Counted from the stretch's first letter, positions 8,575 through 18,471 are shown. The stretch: DNA of 64,000 nt from Flavobacteriales bacterium (GCA_016717225.1 JADKGB010000016.1:32030-96029); one strand, 5' to 3'. Translations and numbers: made by a program. The notes: a model not told the origin generated them from the sequence alone.

Positions 8575-11500
8575 CTATCGTAGTAGTGTAACATCACCTT
8601 TCAATGTGGTCTCTTCGCCGCTACTGAACTTGGCGTATGCTTTCCATGCGTAGACATCCTGTTTGGCTGGGGTATCCCGGTACCATCCGTCCCAACCTCG
8701 CTTGACATCGAAGGATTCGAAAACGAGTTCGCCCCATCGATTGAAGACCTGCAAATGGTAGTCCTCGACACCGCTGTATATGGGGAAGAAGTAGTCATTC
8801 TCAAAACTTTGCGGATCGTATACGCCGTCCGAGGGACCTGAGTTACTTGGCGTGAACGCATTGGGGAAGGCGATCTCTCCCGACTGAATGCCGGTCACAG
8901 CACCTGGTAGACTGAACGTATCCGGGCAATTCCATTCATTGTTGGCGATCAGCGTTACATCGAACTCACCACCGCTCTGGTAATAGTGGACAGGATTCAA
9001 CTCCGTACTCGTTGAACCATCGCCGAAATCCCACTGGAATTCGGTCGCATTGCCGCTCAAGTTGTAGGTGAATACAGGCTGGCTGGGTACGATGACTTCA
9101 TCCGGCTGCAAAACGAAATAGGCTTGTGCACGTGGGTAAACAACTACGCTATCCACTTTTATCGCCGTGTTCACACCACCACCGATCGCAACTACGGTGA
9201 GTGAAACCGAAAACGTTCCGGGCGTGTTCCATGTATAGCTCGGGTTCTCCGCTTGGCTCGTACCACCATCGCCGAAATTCCAGAGGTACGTTTCACCAAG
9301 CAACGAGGTGTTCGTGAAGTCGACCGTGAGCGGTGCGCAACCCCTTCCCTGGCCAATAAAACCAACTGTCGGTATCGGTGGCGTGATGGTGATCTGCTGG
9401 GTAACCGTATCGGTGCAACCGCCCGAAGTCACAACGAGCGTGATCGTAAAATCACCCCAAGTGCCGTAGGTGTGCGATGGCGGATCCTCCAACCCGCTTG
9501 TACTGCCATCTCCAAGATCCCAACCGTATGACCATGTTCCATTAGGCGTTGTGTTGCTCACGACAATGGTTGCTGCAGGGTACTGTTGAACGAACGGCGT
9601 GGCTTGGAACGCGGCATTCGGCACCGGGTGAACAATGATCGCTTGGCTAAGTGTATCCGTGCAGCCAAAGGCCGAAGTAGCGACAAGGGTGATCGTGTAT
9701 GACTGGTCGCTATTGCCCGTATTCACGTATGTGTGTGACACGTTCGCGCCCACCAACGTGGTGCCATCACCCATGTCCCATAGCCATTGGATCGCGCCGC
9801 TGCCTTGATCGGAAACGTTCACAACGAAGGGCGAGCATCCTTCGGAAGGTGCCGTGAACAATGCAGTTACTGGCGGATAGACCTGGATCTGTTGAGTGAC
9901 CGTATCTGTACAACCGAAAGCCGTTGTAGCCAGCAGCTGTACGTTGTATGTCGCTGGAATAGCGGATGTACTCGTGTAGGTGTGCTGCACATCCCCGGGT
10001 GGCGCATTCTGGAACGCACCATCCCCGAACTGCCATGCCATATTCGTCGCCCCGATCGTGAGGTCATCGAACAACACTGGCAACGGTGTGCATCCTGCTT
10101 GAACACTCGGCGTGAATTGTGCGATGGGAGAAGGATGAACGCGAATGCTGAAGTCGGCTGTATCAATGCATCCGAAGGAGGATGTAGCGATCAGTGATGG
10201 CACATAGACCACATCGTTCAAGCCTTGATCGAAATAGGTGTGCAAAGGGTTCTGAAATACACTCCCTCCGCCATCGCCGAAGGTCCACAAGTAAGTGGCA
10301 GCACCAGTGCTCACGTTCACAAAACCCGGCTCCATGGGCGAGCAACCCGCGCTGTCCGCTACAAATGCTGCAACTACTTGCGGGAACACTTCGACCTGCG
10401 CGCTCGTGGTGCTCGTGCAGCCGTCAGCGGAAGAAACGGTGAGGACGATGGGATATGTGACCGATCCCGGACCAAGAAAATTGTACCACGTGTATTCGTG
10501 AGCGGCCACTGTTGTATCCGAACTGTTACCATCGCCGTAACTCCAATTATTGGACGTCGCGCCTTGCGATGTGTTCGTGAGCGTTGCCGTGAACGGGTGG
10601 CATCCCTGCACATCGCTGATGGTGAACTGCGCTTGCGGCGCTGGGAAAATGGTCACAACATCCATGAGCGTATCGCTGCAACCGAACGCATTGGAAGCGA
10701 TCACGGTGATCGGATATTGCACTTCAACACCGCTAGTATCGAAATAGATGTGTGTTGGCGAAGGACCACTTCCTGTGGATCCATCCCCAAAATCCCACAC
10801 GTAGTCAACAGCACCTATGATCGGTGGGAAGGTTACACTGAACGGTGAACACCCACTATCGGGATCCGCAACGAAGGTGAAGTTGGGTGCCGGGTAAACG
10901 ACAATGCTTTGCTGGGATGTATCTGCGCAACCGTTAGGTCCATTGGCTATCAACGTTACCGTATTCGTTTGCAGGAAGAAGGTGTTGTTCACATACTGAT
11001 GTGAGGGGCTTGTCGCAATGCTGGAAGTTCCGTCACCAAAGTCCCATTGGTATCCGATCGCGCCCAGGCTGTTGTTCGTGAAATCCACATCCAACGGTGC
11101 GCAGCCCGGCATGGCATTGTTGGTGAACAACGCGATAACGGTGGGTGATACCGTGATGTCCATGAAGGCCGTATCGCTACATCCGAAGGCCGTGCTCGCG
11201 ATGAGCATTACGGTGTATATGCTGTCCGCCGTTCCGAGGTTCACAAAAGTGTGGGAGGGTGAAACAGCATTGTCCCCGCCACCATCACCAAAGGTCCACA
11301 CATAGCTGGCAGCACCTGAACTGGTATTGGTGAAGCTCACATCCATTGGTGAGCATCCTGCGCTTGGGGTGGATGTGAACGCAGCGATCGGTTTTGCTTC
11401 AACGGTGACCGGCTGCACGCCAGCGCTGCTACAGTATGGCGTGGTTGCGGTGAGGGAAACGAAATACGTACCCGAAGCTGCGTACAAATGCATGGGGGCT

Positions 11501-13092
11501 TGCACAGAATCGATCGCACCATCCCCGAAATTCCAAGCCCATTGAACAACAGGATTACCAGGATCCGTTACGCTCTGATCGAAGAACTGCGCGAGCGTTC
11601 CCACACACACGTTCTGAACACCGATCTGCACTTGAGGTGGCGCATAGACGTGAACGAGTTGTGCGGTCTGATCACTGCACCCATCCGCATTGGTCGCTGT
11701 AAGTGTGATGGTATAGTCGCCGACGGTTCCATACGTATGCGGCGGTGGGTCGAATTGCGTGTCCGTTGTACCATCCCCAAAATCCCAGAAATACTGCACT
11801 GCGTTGAGCGAGGTATTGGCGGGATCGGTGGTCAATGTGTTGCACGCCGCGTTCACGTCCAGAACGAACTGCGCCGTTGGGCTGGGCAAAACCGTGACTT
11901 GCACAGTAGCTGTATCCGTGCAACCCGCGGTGGCTCCCATGATGCTCACCGCATATCTGATCGTGAAGGTGCCTGCAGTATTGTAGGTATGCGCTTGATC
12001 ACCCGAACCGGTCGTCTGCCACCCGCCGCCATCATCGAAATTCCAACTGTAGGTGTTCGCTCCGCCCGTGGTGGTCTCATTGAAGAAAGCGGTCTCCCCA
12101 GCGCAGATCGTGTCAGGCGTTACCGTTAGTGTAACAGATGGTGGAGGGACGATCGTGATCGTCACGTTCGCAGTATCGATCCCGCAATAGTTGCTATCCA
12201 ATAAGGTCACTTCGTACGTACCTATTGCCGGGTATTGGATCGTGCGCGGAAACGTCGGTGGCCATGGATTCCAGTCGATGATGCTGTCTTGGCCGACGCC
12301 CCAGTAGTCGCCGAAATTCCAGTGCTCGAACCGCTGGTAGATGTTGCCCTGCATCAAGCAGTTCCGGTTCGTAACATTGAGGAAAGTCACGATGTTATCG
12401 GGCCAGCAAAGCAGTGTGGCGCTCGGTGCTATCGCCGCATCATCAAGGTCCCAAACGCGTATCGGATTGAACGTTGCTACGCTGGGTCCGCCTTGCAGCG
12501 TGTTGCAGGTGTTCTCGGCGTAAAGCGTAACAGTGGTTTCACAATTCACTGTGCCTTGCAAATACGTGTGCGAGACCGATTGACCCAAGTTGGTAAAGTC
12601 ATAAACCTCTTGCGGCGACCCATCACCGAAATCCCATGTGAACACAGTGTTCGGCGATACGTTCGTACTGCTATTGATGAACTCGATCGCCTGGGGTGCA
12701 CAGATCTGTGTCAGTCCGCCAACGGGAATCTGTATGGAAGCGCTCGTACTCTCTTCCATGATCACCGTACCTGTGATCACGCAGCCGCTCACTACTTCTG
12801 TAAACGTTACCGTGTATTGACCTACCGTTGAGGTGTACACGTGGTTCACGCTCATTGGTGGAACGAGCAACCCTCCTATTTGCTGGGGGGATCCATCGCC
12901 CCAGTTGATCACGTAGGCGCCAATATTGCTCGGTGAAGCAATGACCAGGGTGAAATTCGTTCCACTACAGCTGTACCAGGTCGGAGTATCGGTGGGATTG
13001 CCGTAATAGTCGTACAGCTGCGGGCATTGCGCGCTAGCACACAGCGTGAGCTGGGCGATGGAAATGGAAGCCAAAAGTTTGCGCACAGGCAT
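8575..13092 (-). CDS. Giant PKD-repeat surface protein with gliding-motility-type (T9SS type B) C-terminus
   Basis: The 1505 residues carry a signal peptide (LTLCASAQ) and about 16 PKD-like modules, each marked by a W-x-F-GDG-type motif followed by a HxY strand 10-20 residues later; good examples are FTWDFGDGS, YQWDFGDGT and FQWDFGDGS. The last 95 residues are the gliding-motility-associated C-terminal domain: FPNAFTPSNSGPSDGVYDP, LQVFNRWGELVFES, and the ending GDVTLLR. Such proteins are secreted by T9SS with PorP/SprF partners and act as adhesins or filaments on the cell surface. It leads an apparent operon with the PD40 and PorP genes. The ligand is unknown. Confidence 0.92.
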   Translation of the reverse strand: MPVRKLLASISIAQLTLCASAQCPQLYDYYGNPTDTPTWYSCSGTNFTLVIASPSNIGAYVINWGDGSPQQIGGLLVPPMSVNHVYTSTVGQYTVTFTEVVSGCVITGTVIMEESTSASIQIPVGGLTQICAPQAIEFINSSTNVSPNTVFTWDFGDGSPQEVYDFTNLGQSVSHTYLQGTVNCETTVTLYAENTCNTLQGGPSVATFNPIRVWDLDDAAIAPSATLLCWPDNIVTFLNVTNRNCLMQGNIYQRFEHWNFGDYWGVGQDSIIDWNPWPPTFPRTIQYPAIGTYEVTLLDSNYCGIDTANVTITIVPPPSVTLTVTPDTICAGETAFFNETTTGGANTYSWNFDDGGGWQTTGSGDQAHTYNTAGTFTIRYAVSIMGATAGCTDTATVQVTVLPSPTAQFVLDVNAACNTLTTDPANTSLNAVQYFWDFGDGTTDTQFDPPPHTYGTVGDYTITLTATNADGCSDQTAQLVHVYAPPQVQIGVQNVCVGTLAQFFDQSVTDPGNPVVQWAWNFGDGAIDSVQAPMHLYAASGTYFVSLTATTPYCSSAGVQPVTVEAKPIAAFTSTPSAGCSPMDVSFTNTSSGAASYVWTFGDGGGDNAVSPSHTFVNLGTADSIYTVMLIASTAFGCSDTAFMDITVSPTVIALFTNNAMPGCAPLDVDFTNNSLGAIGYQWDFGDGTSSIATSPSHQYVNNTFFLQTNTVTLIANGPNGCADTSQQSIVVYPAPNFTFVADPDSGCSPFSVTFPPIIGAVDYVWDFGDGSTGSGPSPTHIYFDTSGVEVQYPITVIASNAFGCSDTLMDVVTIFPAPQAQFTISDVQGCHPFTATLTNTSQGATSNNWSYGDGNSSDTTVAAHEYTWYNFLGPGSVTYPIVLTVSSADGCTSTTSAQVEVFPQVVAAFVADSAGCSPMEPGFVNVSTGAATYLWTFGDGGGSVFQNPLHTYFDQGLNDVVYVPSLIATSSFGCIDTADFSIRVHPSPIAQFTPSVQAGCTPLPVLFDDLTIGATNMAWQFGDGAFQNAPPGDVQHTYTSTSAIPATYNVQLLATTAFGCTDTVTQQIQVYPPVTALFTAPSEGCSPFVVNVSDQGSGAIQWLWDMGDGTTLVGANVSHTYVNTGNSDQSYTITLVATSAFGCTDTLSQAIIVHPVPNAAFQATPFVQQYPAATIVVSNTTPNGTWSYGWDLGDGSTSGLEDPPSHTYGTWGDFTITLVVTSGGCTDTVTQQITITPPIPTVGFIGQGRGCAPLTVDFTNTSLLGETYLWNFGDGGTSQAENPSYTWNTPGTFSVSLTVVAIGGGVNTAIKVDSVVVYPRAQAYFVLQPDEVIVPSQPVFTYNLSGNATEFQWDFGDGSTSTELNPVHYYQSGGEFDVTLIANNEWNCPDTFSLPGAVTGIQSGEIAFPNAFTPSNSGPSDGVYDPQSFENDYFFPIYSGVEDYHLQVFNRWGELVFESFDVKRGWDGWYRDTPAKQDVYAWKAYAKFSSGEETTLKGDVTLLR

Positions 13093-13257
13093 TCACCAAG
13101 GGATTATCCCATCCGTTCCAACGCGGTTCACGTGCGAAAGGATACCTGGACCCAATACCACCTCCTCGGACGGGCTGCACTTGTGGAGGAACGCGCTGGC
13201 TGGCCAGGCCACGGCTATAGTTTCCATTCACGTCGAACCAACTGCGGGTATCACCGT

Positions 13258-14757
13258 ATGAACCACCCGTATCAACCAATGGAAAAATTCGACATCTGTG
13301 TGATTGGCGGCGGTCCCGCTGGATATGCTGCCGCCATGCGTGCCATTGACCTTGGTATGCGCACCGCGCTGATCGAAAAGGAACGCATCGGAGGCACCGG
13401 GATCTATAACGGTGCGCTTACCAGCAAAACACTGTGGGAATTGAGCCAACGTGTGGCCAGTGCCAACGAGGTTACCCGCACACGTGGGCGCGAACCCTTC
13501 CGCCTTTCTTGGGACGAGATCGGGAAGACACTGAACGAGGCTGTGTTCGAGCGCAAGTATCTATATGCATGTCACATGCAACTGCTCGAGAACAGTGGGG
13601 ACCACTTCAAACATTTCCGCGGAAACGGGCGCTTCATCAATGATCATATCGTTGCTGTAGAACGGGCCGGAGAGACCATTGAGATCCACGCGGACCACTT
13701 CGTGATCGCCACAGGTAGCCGACCACGCACGCTGCCCAGTATAGCGGTCGATGAAAAGCACATCATGTCGAGCGACGGTATCTTTTCCATCGATGACCTG
13801 CCCAAGAGCATTGTGATCGTGGGTGCCGGAGTGATCGGTTGCGAGTTCGCTACCATCTTCAACAATTTCGGGCACACCAAGGTGCACTTGATCGATAGAG
13901 CCGAACGGATCCTGCCATTCGAGGACGCGGATATTTCGGACCTCATCGCTCGAGAAATGGAGCGCAAGGGCATCACTATTCACCGCAACGCGAAGCTGGA
14001 CCGCATTGAGGCGCTCCCTCATGGTGTGGAATACGCGATCACCTACACGGATGGTCGCACTGAACGGGTCACCGTTGAGAAGGCACTGCTTTCAGTAGGC
14101 CGAATTCCGAACATCGAAGGGCTCGACCTGCGCCTTGCCAGAGTAGAACTTGACCCTGTCACGGGTAACATCCGAACGGATGATACGCGGACCTCTCAGT
14201 CCCACATCTATGCCGTTGGCGATGCGACAGGCACCAACATGTTGGTGAATCTCGGCGAGATGGAAGGGCGTCATGCGGTTGAGCGGATCCGTGGTTTGAT
14301 CGAACGCCCATTGAGCTATACGAACGTGAGTTCCATCATGTTCCTGGACCCTGAGGTAGCAGGAGTTGGACAGAACGAACAGGAGCTTATCAAACAAGGC
14401 ATTCCGCATCGCACGGCCAGAATTGACTATGCGTGTCTTGCGCGCGCCATTGCCATGCGTCGCACACGTGGATTTTTCAAACTGATCGTCTCCGATGATG
14501 ATCACATGCGCGTGCTTGGAATGCGCGCGGTAGGCGAACATGCCAGTAGTGCCATTCAAGCCGTTGCGCTCATGATGCGCACAGGTATGAGCATCCGCGA
14601 GCTGGCTGACCTCATACATCCCCATCCAAGTATCACCGAAGGCGTTCAGGAATGCGCACGTATGCTTATGGGCACGAGCATTTTCAAAAGCCCTGTGTTC
14701 GGCGACAAGATGCGGTGTACCGTTTGGAGGCCTCAAGTGGCCGCGAACGCGGCGTGA
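13258..14757 (+). CDS. Class I pyridine nucleotide-disulfide oxidoreductase-like flavoprotein without redox cysteines
   Basis: The FAD-binding fold is clear: FDICVIGGGPAGYAAAMRAIDLG at the start, the NAD(P) Rossmann motif IVIVGAGVIGCEFATIF in the middle, the second FAD contact YAVGDATGTNMLVN, and the dimerisation domain with HPHPSITE at the end. The usual CxxxxC active site is replaced by GTGIYNGALTSKTL, so it cannot be a dihydrolipoamide or mercuric reductase. Soluble transhydrogenase (SthA) is the nearest familiar type. I take ATG 13258 (13279 is equally possible); the open frame runs upstream to 13027 but those residues overlap the PKD gene start and look non-coding. Confidence 0.85.
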   Translation: MNHPYQPMEKFDICVIGGGPAGYAAAMRAIDLGMRTALIEKERIGGTGIYNGALTSKTLWELSQRVASANEVTRTRGREPFRLSWDEIGKTLNEAVFERKYLYACHMQLLENSGDHFKHFRGNGRFINDHIVAVERAGETIEIHADHFVIATGSRPRTLPSIAVDEKHIMSSDGIFSIDDLPKSIVIVGAGVIGCEFATIFNNFGHTKVHLIDRAERILPFEDADISDLIAREMERKGITIHRNAKLDRIEALPHGVEYAITYTDGRTERVTVEKALLSVGRIPNIEGLDLRLARVELDPVTGNIRTDDTRTSQSHIYAVGDATGTNMLVNLGEMEGRHAVERIRGLIERPLSYTNVSSIMFLDPEVAGVGQNEQELIKQGIPHRTARIDYACLARAIAMRRTRGFFKLIVSDDDHMRVLGMRAVGEHASSAIQAVALMMRTGMSIRELADLIHPHPSITEGVQECARMLMGTSIFKSPVFGDKMRCTVWRPQVAANAA

Positions 14758-14792
14758 AGGATAGAACGCCGCAGCGTAACCAGGATCGATCG

Positions 14793-15935
14793 CTACTGCG
14801 GCTCCCCAGGATCCGCGAAAGCGGGGTTGTTCACGAAGTCCAGATCCGTCAAGGCGTTCAAGAAGGCCTTCAGCTGCATTCGTTTCTGCGCGGTCAATTC
14901 CAATGTCAGCTCTTCGTCGGTGAATTTCATGAAGGCATCCACAGTAGGGCCCGGATGTCCGCCATCGTTGTAATGATCGAGCACCTCATCGATGGTCGCG
15001 AACCGGCCATCGTGCATATATGGCGCGGTGAGCATGATGTTCCGCAACGTAGGGGTCTTGAACTTGCCCGCGTCGAACGGATCGTTGGTGACTTCCGCAC
15101 GACCCATATCGGTGTACGGCTCGGTTTGCAACGCGTTGTTATGGAACTGCTCATCGGTGAACAAACCGGCGGCATCGGTATGGCAATGGAAGCAATCCGC
15201 TCCACCCTGACCTACGACGGATCCGCCTCCGGGAAGAAAGATCTGCTGTCCCTCAGGTCCGCCTTCCGCCTGAAAAAGAACCAATCCCTCGGACTCATCT
15301 ATCGTGAATACGTCTTCGCTACGCACCACCTTGTCGTACTTGCTGTTACCACTGATCAATGTGCGCAAGAATTGGGCGATAGCCCTCGCCGCCAGCGTTG
15401 AATCGATCGCAGTGGTTCCGAACGCCGCATTGAAGAGGTTCGGATAAGCGGGATGCGCCTGCAACTCGCTCATCGCATTCATCCATGTTTCGTGCATTTC
15501 GATCGGATCGCGCACCGGCCGCAGGATCTGCTCTTCCAACGTTGGTGAACGGCCGTCCCAGAAAAAGCTGTTCGCGTAGCCCAGATTGATCAACGCCATG
15601 GAACTGCGGCGACCTGTGAGCCCATCGATGCCTTCGCTTACCGCATTGCCATCGGAAAACGCCATTGACGGGGAATGACAAGTGGCGCAGCTCATCGTGT
15701 TATTACCGCTCAAACGCTCATCGTAGAACAGAAATCGTCCCAATGCAACCCCTTCAACGGTCATGGGATTGCTCGCAGGAACGGGCATCGGCGGAAGGTT
15801 GGACGGGATCTGCAACGTGTATGGCGTTCCGATCGGCTCAGGTCCGGGCTCAACTACGGGATCCTCCTCCCGACACGATGAAGCCAAGCCAGTTGCAGCC
15901 GCGAACATCAACGTGGTGTATGCGAACTTCTTCAT
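14793..15935 (-). CDS. Dihaem cytochrome c peroxidase / MauG-MbnH family lipoprotein
   Basis: The two c-haem sites are CATCH (83-87) and CFHCH (248-252), with the family segments LGRFLFYDERLSGN before the first and KTPTLRNIMLTAPYMHDGRFATIDEVLDHYN near the end. The N-terminus is a lipoprotein signal with lipobox LASSC (Cys21), so it is anchored in the periplasm. Members reduce hydrogen peroxide or oxidise partner proteins (MauG acts on tryptophans, MbnH on MbnP). Its start overlaps the preceding gene's stop by 4 bases, as last gene of a four-gene operon with two MbnP-like proteins, which favours the MbnH role over simple peroxide detoxification. Confidence 0.88.
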   Translation of the reverse strand: MKKFAYTTLMFAAATGLASSCREEDPVVEPGPEPIGTPYTLQIPSNLPPMPVPASNPMTVEGVALGRFLFYDERLSGNNTMSCATCHSPSMAFSDGNAVSEGIDGLTGRRSSMALINLGYANSFFWDGRSPTLEEQILRPVRDPIEMHETWMNAMSELQAHPAYPNLFNAAFGTTAIDSTLAARAIAQFLRTLISGNSKYDKVVRSEDVFTIDESEGLVLFQAEGGPEGQQIFLPGGGSVVGQGGADCFHCHTDAAGLFTDEQFHNNALQTEPYTDMGRAEVTNDPFDAGKFKTPTLRNIMLTAPYMHDGRFATIDEVLDHYNDGGHPGPTVDAFMKFTDEELTLELTAQKRMQLKAFLNALTDLDFVNNPAFADPGEPQ

Positions 15936-16942
15936 GGTACCTGGTCCAAAGATCGTGAATCGGTGAGGCTATTGAGAAAAGCCAATAGATCCAGCTTGTC
16001 CTGTTCGGTGAGCTCCAATGGAACCAATAAGGCATCCTTGTTCGCGTCGCTGTTACCCCCGCTGTTGAAATGATCGATCACCTCCAATAATGTCGCCATG
16101 CTCCCATCATGCAGATAAGGTGCTGTAAGCGCAATATTCCGCAATGTGGGCACCTTGAACTTGCCTTTGTCCAAAGGGCTCAGCGTGATCCGTTGTCGAC
16201 CGGGATCTGCCTCAAGATCCGATCCGTATCCGATGTTGCGATAGCTGTAGTCCGTGAAATTATGACCACTGTGACAAGCACCGCATTGTTTGCTATTGAA
16301 TACTTCCCAGCCGTTTCGTTCACTCTCCGTCAGAGCGTTCAGATCACCCTGATAGAAGTAGCGATCAAAGCGCGACCAGCCACTTACCAGCGTGCGTTCG
16401 TAGCTCGCCAATGCACGCGTGATCACGAACCCGTCCAAAGCGCGACCGTAGCCTTTCATTGATAGTGAGGCAAAGGGTTCTACGGTGCGCAACTGTTCCG
16501 CCGCAGTGTTGATGTTACTTGCCATTTCCAGCTCATCATGAATTGGAGCCAGTACTTGTTGTTCCAATGTTGGAACACCACCATCATAGAACAACGCCGG
16601 TTGCCAGGCCACGTTGCCGAGTGAAGGCGCATTGCGCAGACCAAACGCGCCACCGGCTCCAGCACTCAGTGCCACGGTGTCACTGAACGCATTCGAAGGA
16701 TGATGACAGCTGGCACAACTGAGGCCATTCCCCAGTGACAATCGCTCATCAAAAAATAGTGCTTTGCCCAACGACACCCTTGCTTTTGTCAACGCGTTCG
16801 TTTCAGGCACCGGTACCGCTGCAGCGCCTGGCGGCATGTTCACAATGAACGGCTCATCCGCATCCGGCTTGCTGGTTTCCTCTTTCGCGCACGCCCCGGC
16901 CAGAACAACCGCGACAAAAAGAATGAACCACCGCACAGTCAT
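15932..16942 (-). CDS. Dihaem cytochrome c peroxidase / MauG-MbnH family lipoprotein
   Basis: This second dihaem protein of the operon has CASCH at 76-80 and CGACH at 220-224, a lipobox LAGAC (Cys18), and the family segments LGKALFFDERLSLGNGLSC and VPTLRNIALTAPYLHDGSM. It is 336 residues, shorter than its downstream paralogue (380). The spacing to the upstream MbnP-like gene is 3 bases and it overlaps the downstream gene by 4, so the four genes are almost certainly co-transcribed. The electron donor and substrate are not shown by the sequence; oxidation of the adjacent MbnP proteins is the inference. Confidence 0.88.
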   Translation of the reverse strand: MTVRWFILFVAVVLAGACAKEETSKPDADEPFIVNMPPGAAAVPVPETNALTKARVSLGKALFFDERLSLGNGLSCASCHHPSNAFSDTVALSAGAGGAFGLRNAPSLGNVAWQPALFYDGGVPTLEQQVLAPIHDELEMASNINTAAEQLRTVEPFASLSMKGYGRALDGFVITRALASYERTLVSGWSRFDRYFYQGDLNALTESERNGWEVFNSKQCGACHSGHNFTDYSYRNIGYGSDLEADPGRQRITLSPLDKGKFKVPTLRNIALTAPYLHDGSMATLLEVIDHFNSGGNSDANKDALLVPLELTEQDKLDLLAFLNSLTDSRSLDQVP

Positions 16943-16945
16943 TCG

Positions 16946-17710
16946 CTATTGCGGGTTGATCGCTTGAACAGCAAGGTCCGATAATTCCATAGCGATCGGG
17001 AGCGATTGAACTTCGCCATGGCTTTGCGCCCCTTGCGACAACTCGAGCACCGCGTTGCCATCTGTAAAAAAGCGTGCTATATCAACATTCAATGTTATGC
17101 GCACGGTATCACCTTGTATCGCCAAAATGGGCATTGGCACTGTGCGTTCGCGGTAGCACGCATCCCGACCGGTGTGTAAGCTGAACTGGAACGGAGGATC
17201 TCCCACGCCCCCGGCATCGGTGTCGAAGCGGCCATCAAAAAGCAGGAAGCGATACATCGTGTTCCACGTCCAATACATCCCACTGTTGTTACCCAAAGGG
17301 GAGAATGGATCGATCTCGGTAATGTCGGCCTGGTTCAATTCCGGAGGAAGGCCAAGGCCGAAACGCAAATCCGAGAATGTGCCAATGGGCATGCGCATGG
17401 ATCGCGATGAAGGTCCGTCCGTAAGGTCGAACAGTTCCGCTTGGCTCAGTAATGCTGATGTATCCTCCCCGAGCGTGGTGATGCCGCTGAGGTAGAATTT
17501 CACCTCCTGCACCAACACGCGCTCGTTGGCGGCGCTCAAATACACGTTCGTCTTATCAAAATCAGCCCCGTTCCATTCAGGAACAAGCATCAACTCCACG
17601 GGAACGGTCAACACAACGGGATCCACTGGAAAAGGCAGCGATGGGTCTTCCTTCAAACAACCCGTGGTCGCAAGGCTGATAGCGAACGCGAGTATCGTTG
17701 CGTTTTTCAT
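16946..17710 (-). CDS. MbnP-like (copper-associated) lipoprotein
   Basis: The 254 residues start with a lipoprotein signal (ATTGC, Cys18) and match the MbnP family: a KFYLSGI strand near residue 71, LRFGLGLPPELNQADI, then the aromatic core SGMYWTWNTMYRFLLFDGRFD and FSLHTGRDACY. MbnP, best known from methanobactin operons, is a periplasmic protein in which the dihaem enzyme MbnH converts a tryptophan to kynurenine, giving a copper site. The WTW motif here would be the natural target. It overlaps the upstream MbnP-like gene by 4 bases. Confidence 0.8.
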   Translation of the reverse strand: MKNATILAFAISLATTGCLKEDPSLPFPVDPVVLTVPVELMLVPEWNGADFDKTNVYLSAANERVLVQEVKFYLSGITTLGEDTSALLSQAELFDLTDGPSSRSMRMPIGTFSDLRFGLGLPPELNQADITEIDPFSPLGNNSGMYWTWNTMYRFLLFDGRFDTDAGGVGDPPFQFSLHTGRDACYRERTVPMPILAIQGDTVRITLNVDIARFFTDGNAVLELSQGAQSHGEVQSLPIAMELSDLAVQAINPQ

Positions 17711-18471
17711 TCGATGTGGGTGATGGATCTGGCCAACCGTTGCATGAGCCCTTGCGTGACCGGAGTGACATCCTGTAGAACCGGCTGGGCGGCGATGTCC
17801 ATGCCAGTGAGCAAAGTGTCGATACTAAGCTCCAGCGGAAGCACCACATTTCCGCCCATATCCGCGTCCGTATGAACCAGAAGGGTCACCGGTGTGTACA
17901 AAGTATCCATTCCGCAGTGGAACAGGAACTCGTTATCCGTGGTCTCCACAGTGCCATCATTGTCACTATCGTAACGACCTTCCAATGAAAGGAACTTATG
18001 CCCGGCAGCCCATGTCCACCACATACCGGCGGTGTTCAGCGGCGGAGCTAATGTGATCGGATCCGCGTGGTTCATCGCGCTGTCCACGCCAAGCCCGAAA
18101 TGCATCTCGTGCAAGTGGCCGTCCAATGGCCCAATGACCCGGATCAAGCCCCCTTCATCGAGATCCACCAGAATGTACTTCTCCGGGAATGCGGCAACGG
18201 AGTCGCCGGCATCATCCGTGAACTCCACCTGGCTCATGTAGAAAAGCAGGCGATCGATCTGTACACGGGTGCCAGCGGCATCCGTGAATGAAACCGATTT
18301 GTTGAACGGCACACCTGCCCTTGTGAAAGCCATGCTCATGGCCACTACCGTGTTCGGTTGTGGTGCGTTCACAAGGTCGCCTTGCAACTCTTCCACGTCC
18401 TTGTCACAGCTCAACAAGAGCATACCGGCGCTTACAACCGCCACCAGGACCATTGATCTGTTCATTCCCAT
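17707..18471 (-). CDS. MbnP-like (copper-associated) lipoprotein, first gene of the operon
   Basis: The protein shares the MbnP layout with its neighbour: RLLFYMSQVEF, a conserved MHFGLGVDSAMNHADP segment, the core GMWWTWAAGHKFLSLEGRYD, and EFLFHCGMDTLY. I start it at ATG 18471 because the lipoprotein signal MNRSMVLVAVVSAGMLLLSC then sits at the N-terminus (18465 is possible); the open frame reaches 18522. It leads the operon MbnP-MbnP-MauG-MauG. The two MbnP proteins are clearly paralogous but diverged, which suggests two MbnP/MbnH pairs with separate roles. Confidence 0.78.
   Translation of the reverse strand: MGMNRSMVLVAVVSAGMLLLSCDKDVEELQGDLVNAPQPNTVVAMSMAFTRAGVPFNKSVSFTDAAGTRVQIDRLLFYMSQVEFTDDAGDSVAAFPEKYILVDLDEGGLIRVIGPLDGHLHEMHFGLGVDSAMNHADPITLAPPLNTAGMWWTWAAGHKFLSLEGRYDSDNDGTVETTDNEFLFHCGMDTLYTPVTLLVHTDADMGGNVVLPLELSIDTLLTGMDIAAQPVLQDVTPVTQGLMQRLARSITHIE

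Noticed and set aside
8575..13092. Periodic recurrence of a short motif (GG-C/T-GATGG and its complement) suggesting a CRISPR-like or tandem DNA repeat
   Set aside because: It is the coding of the FGDG core of PKD modules, spaced by about 80-90 codons and degenerate at the DNA level.
13027..13257. Upstream extension of the flavoprotein gene
   Set aside because: The extra residues are not family-like and overlap the start of the PKD gene on the other strand.
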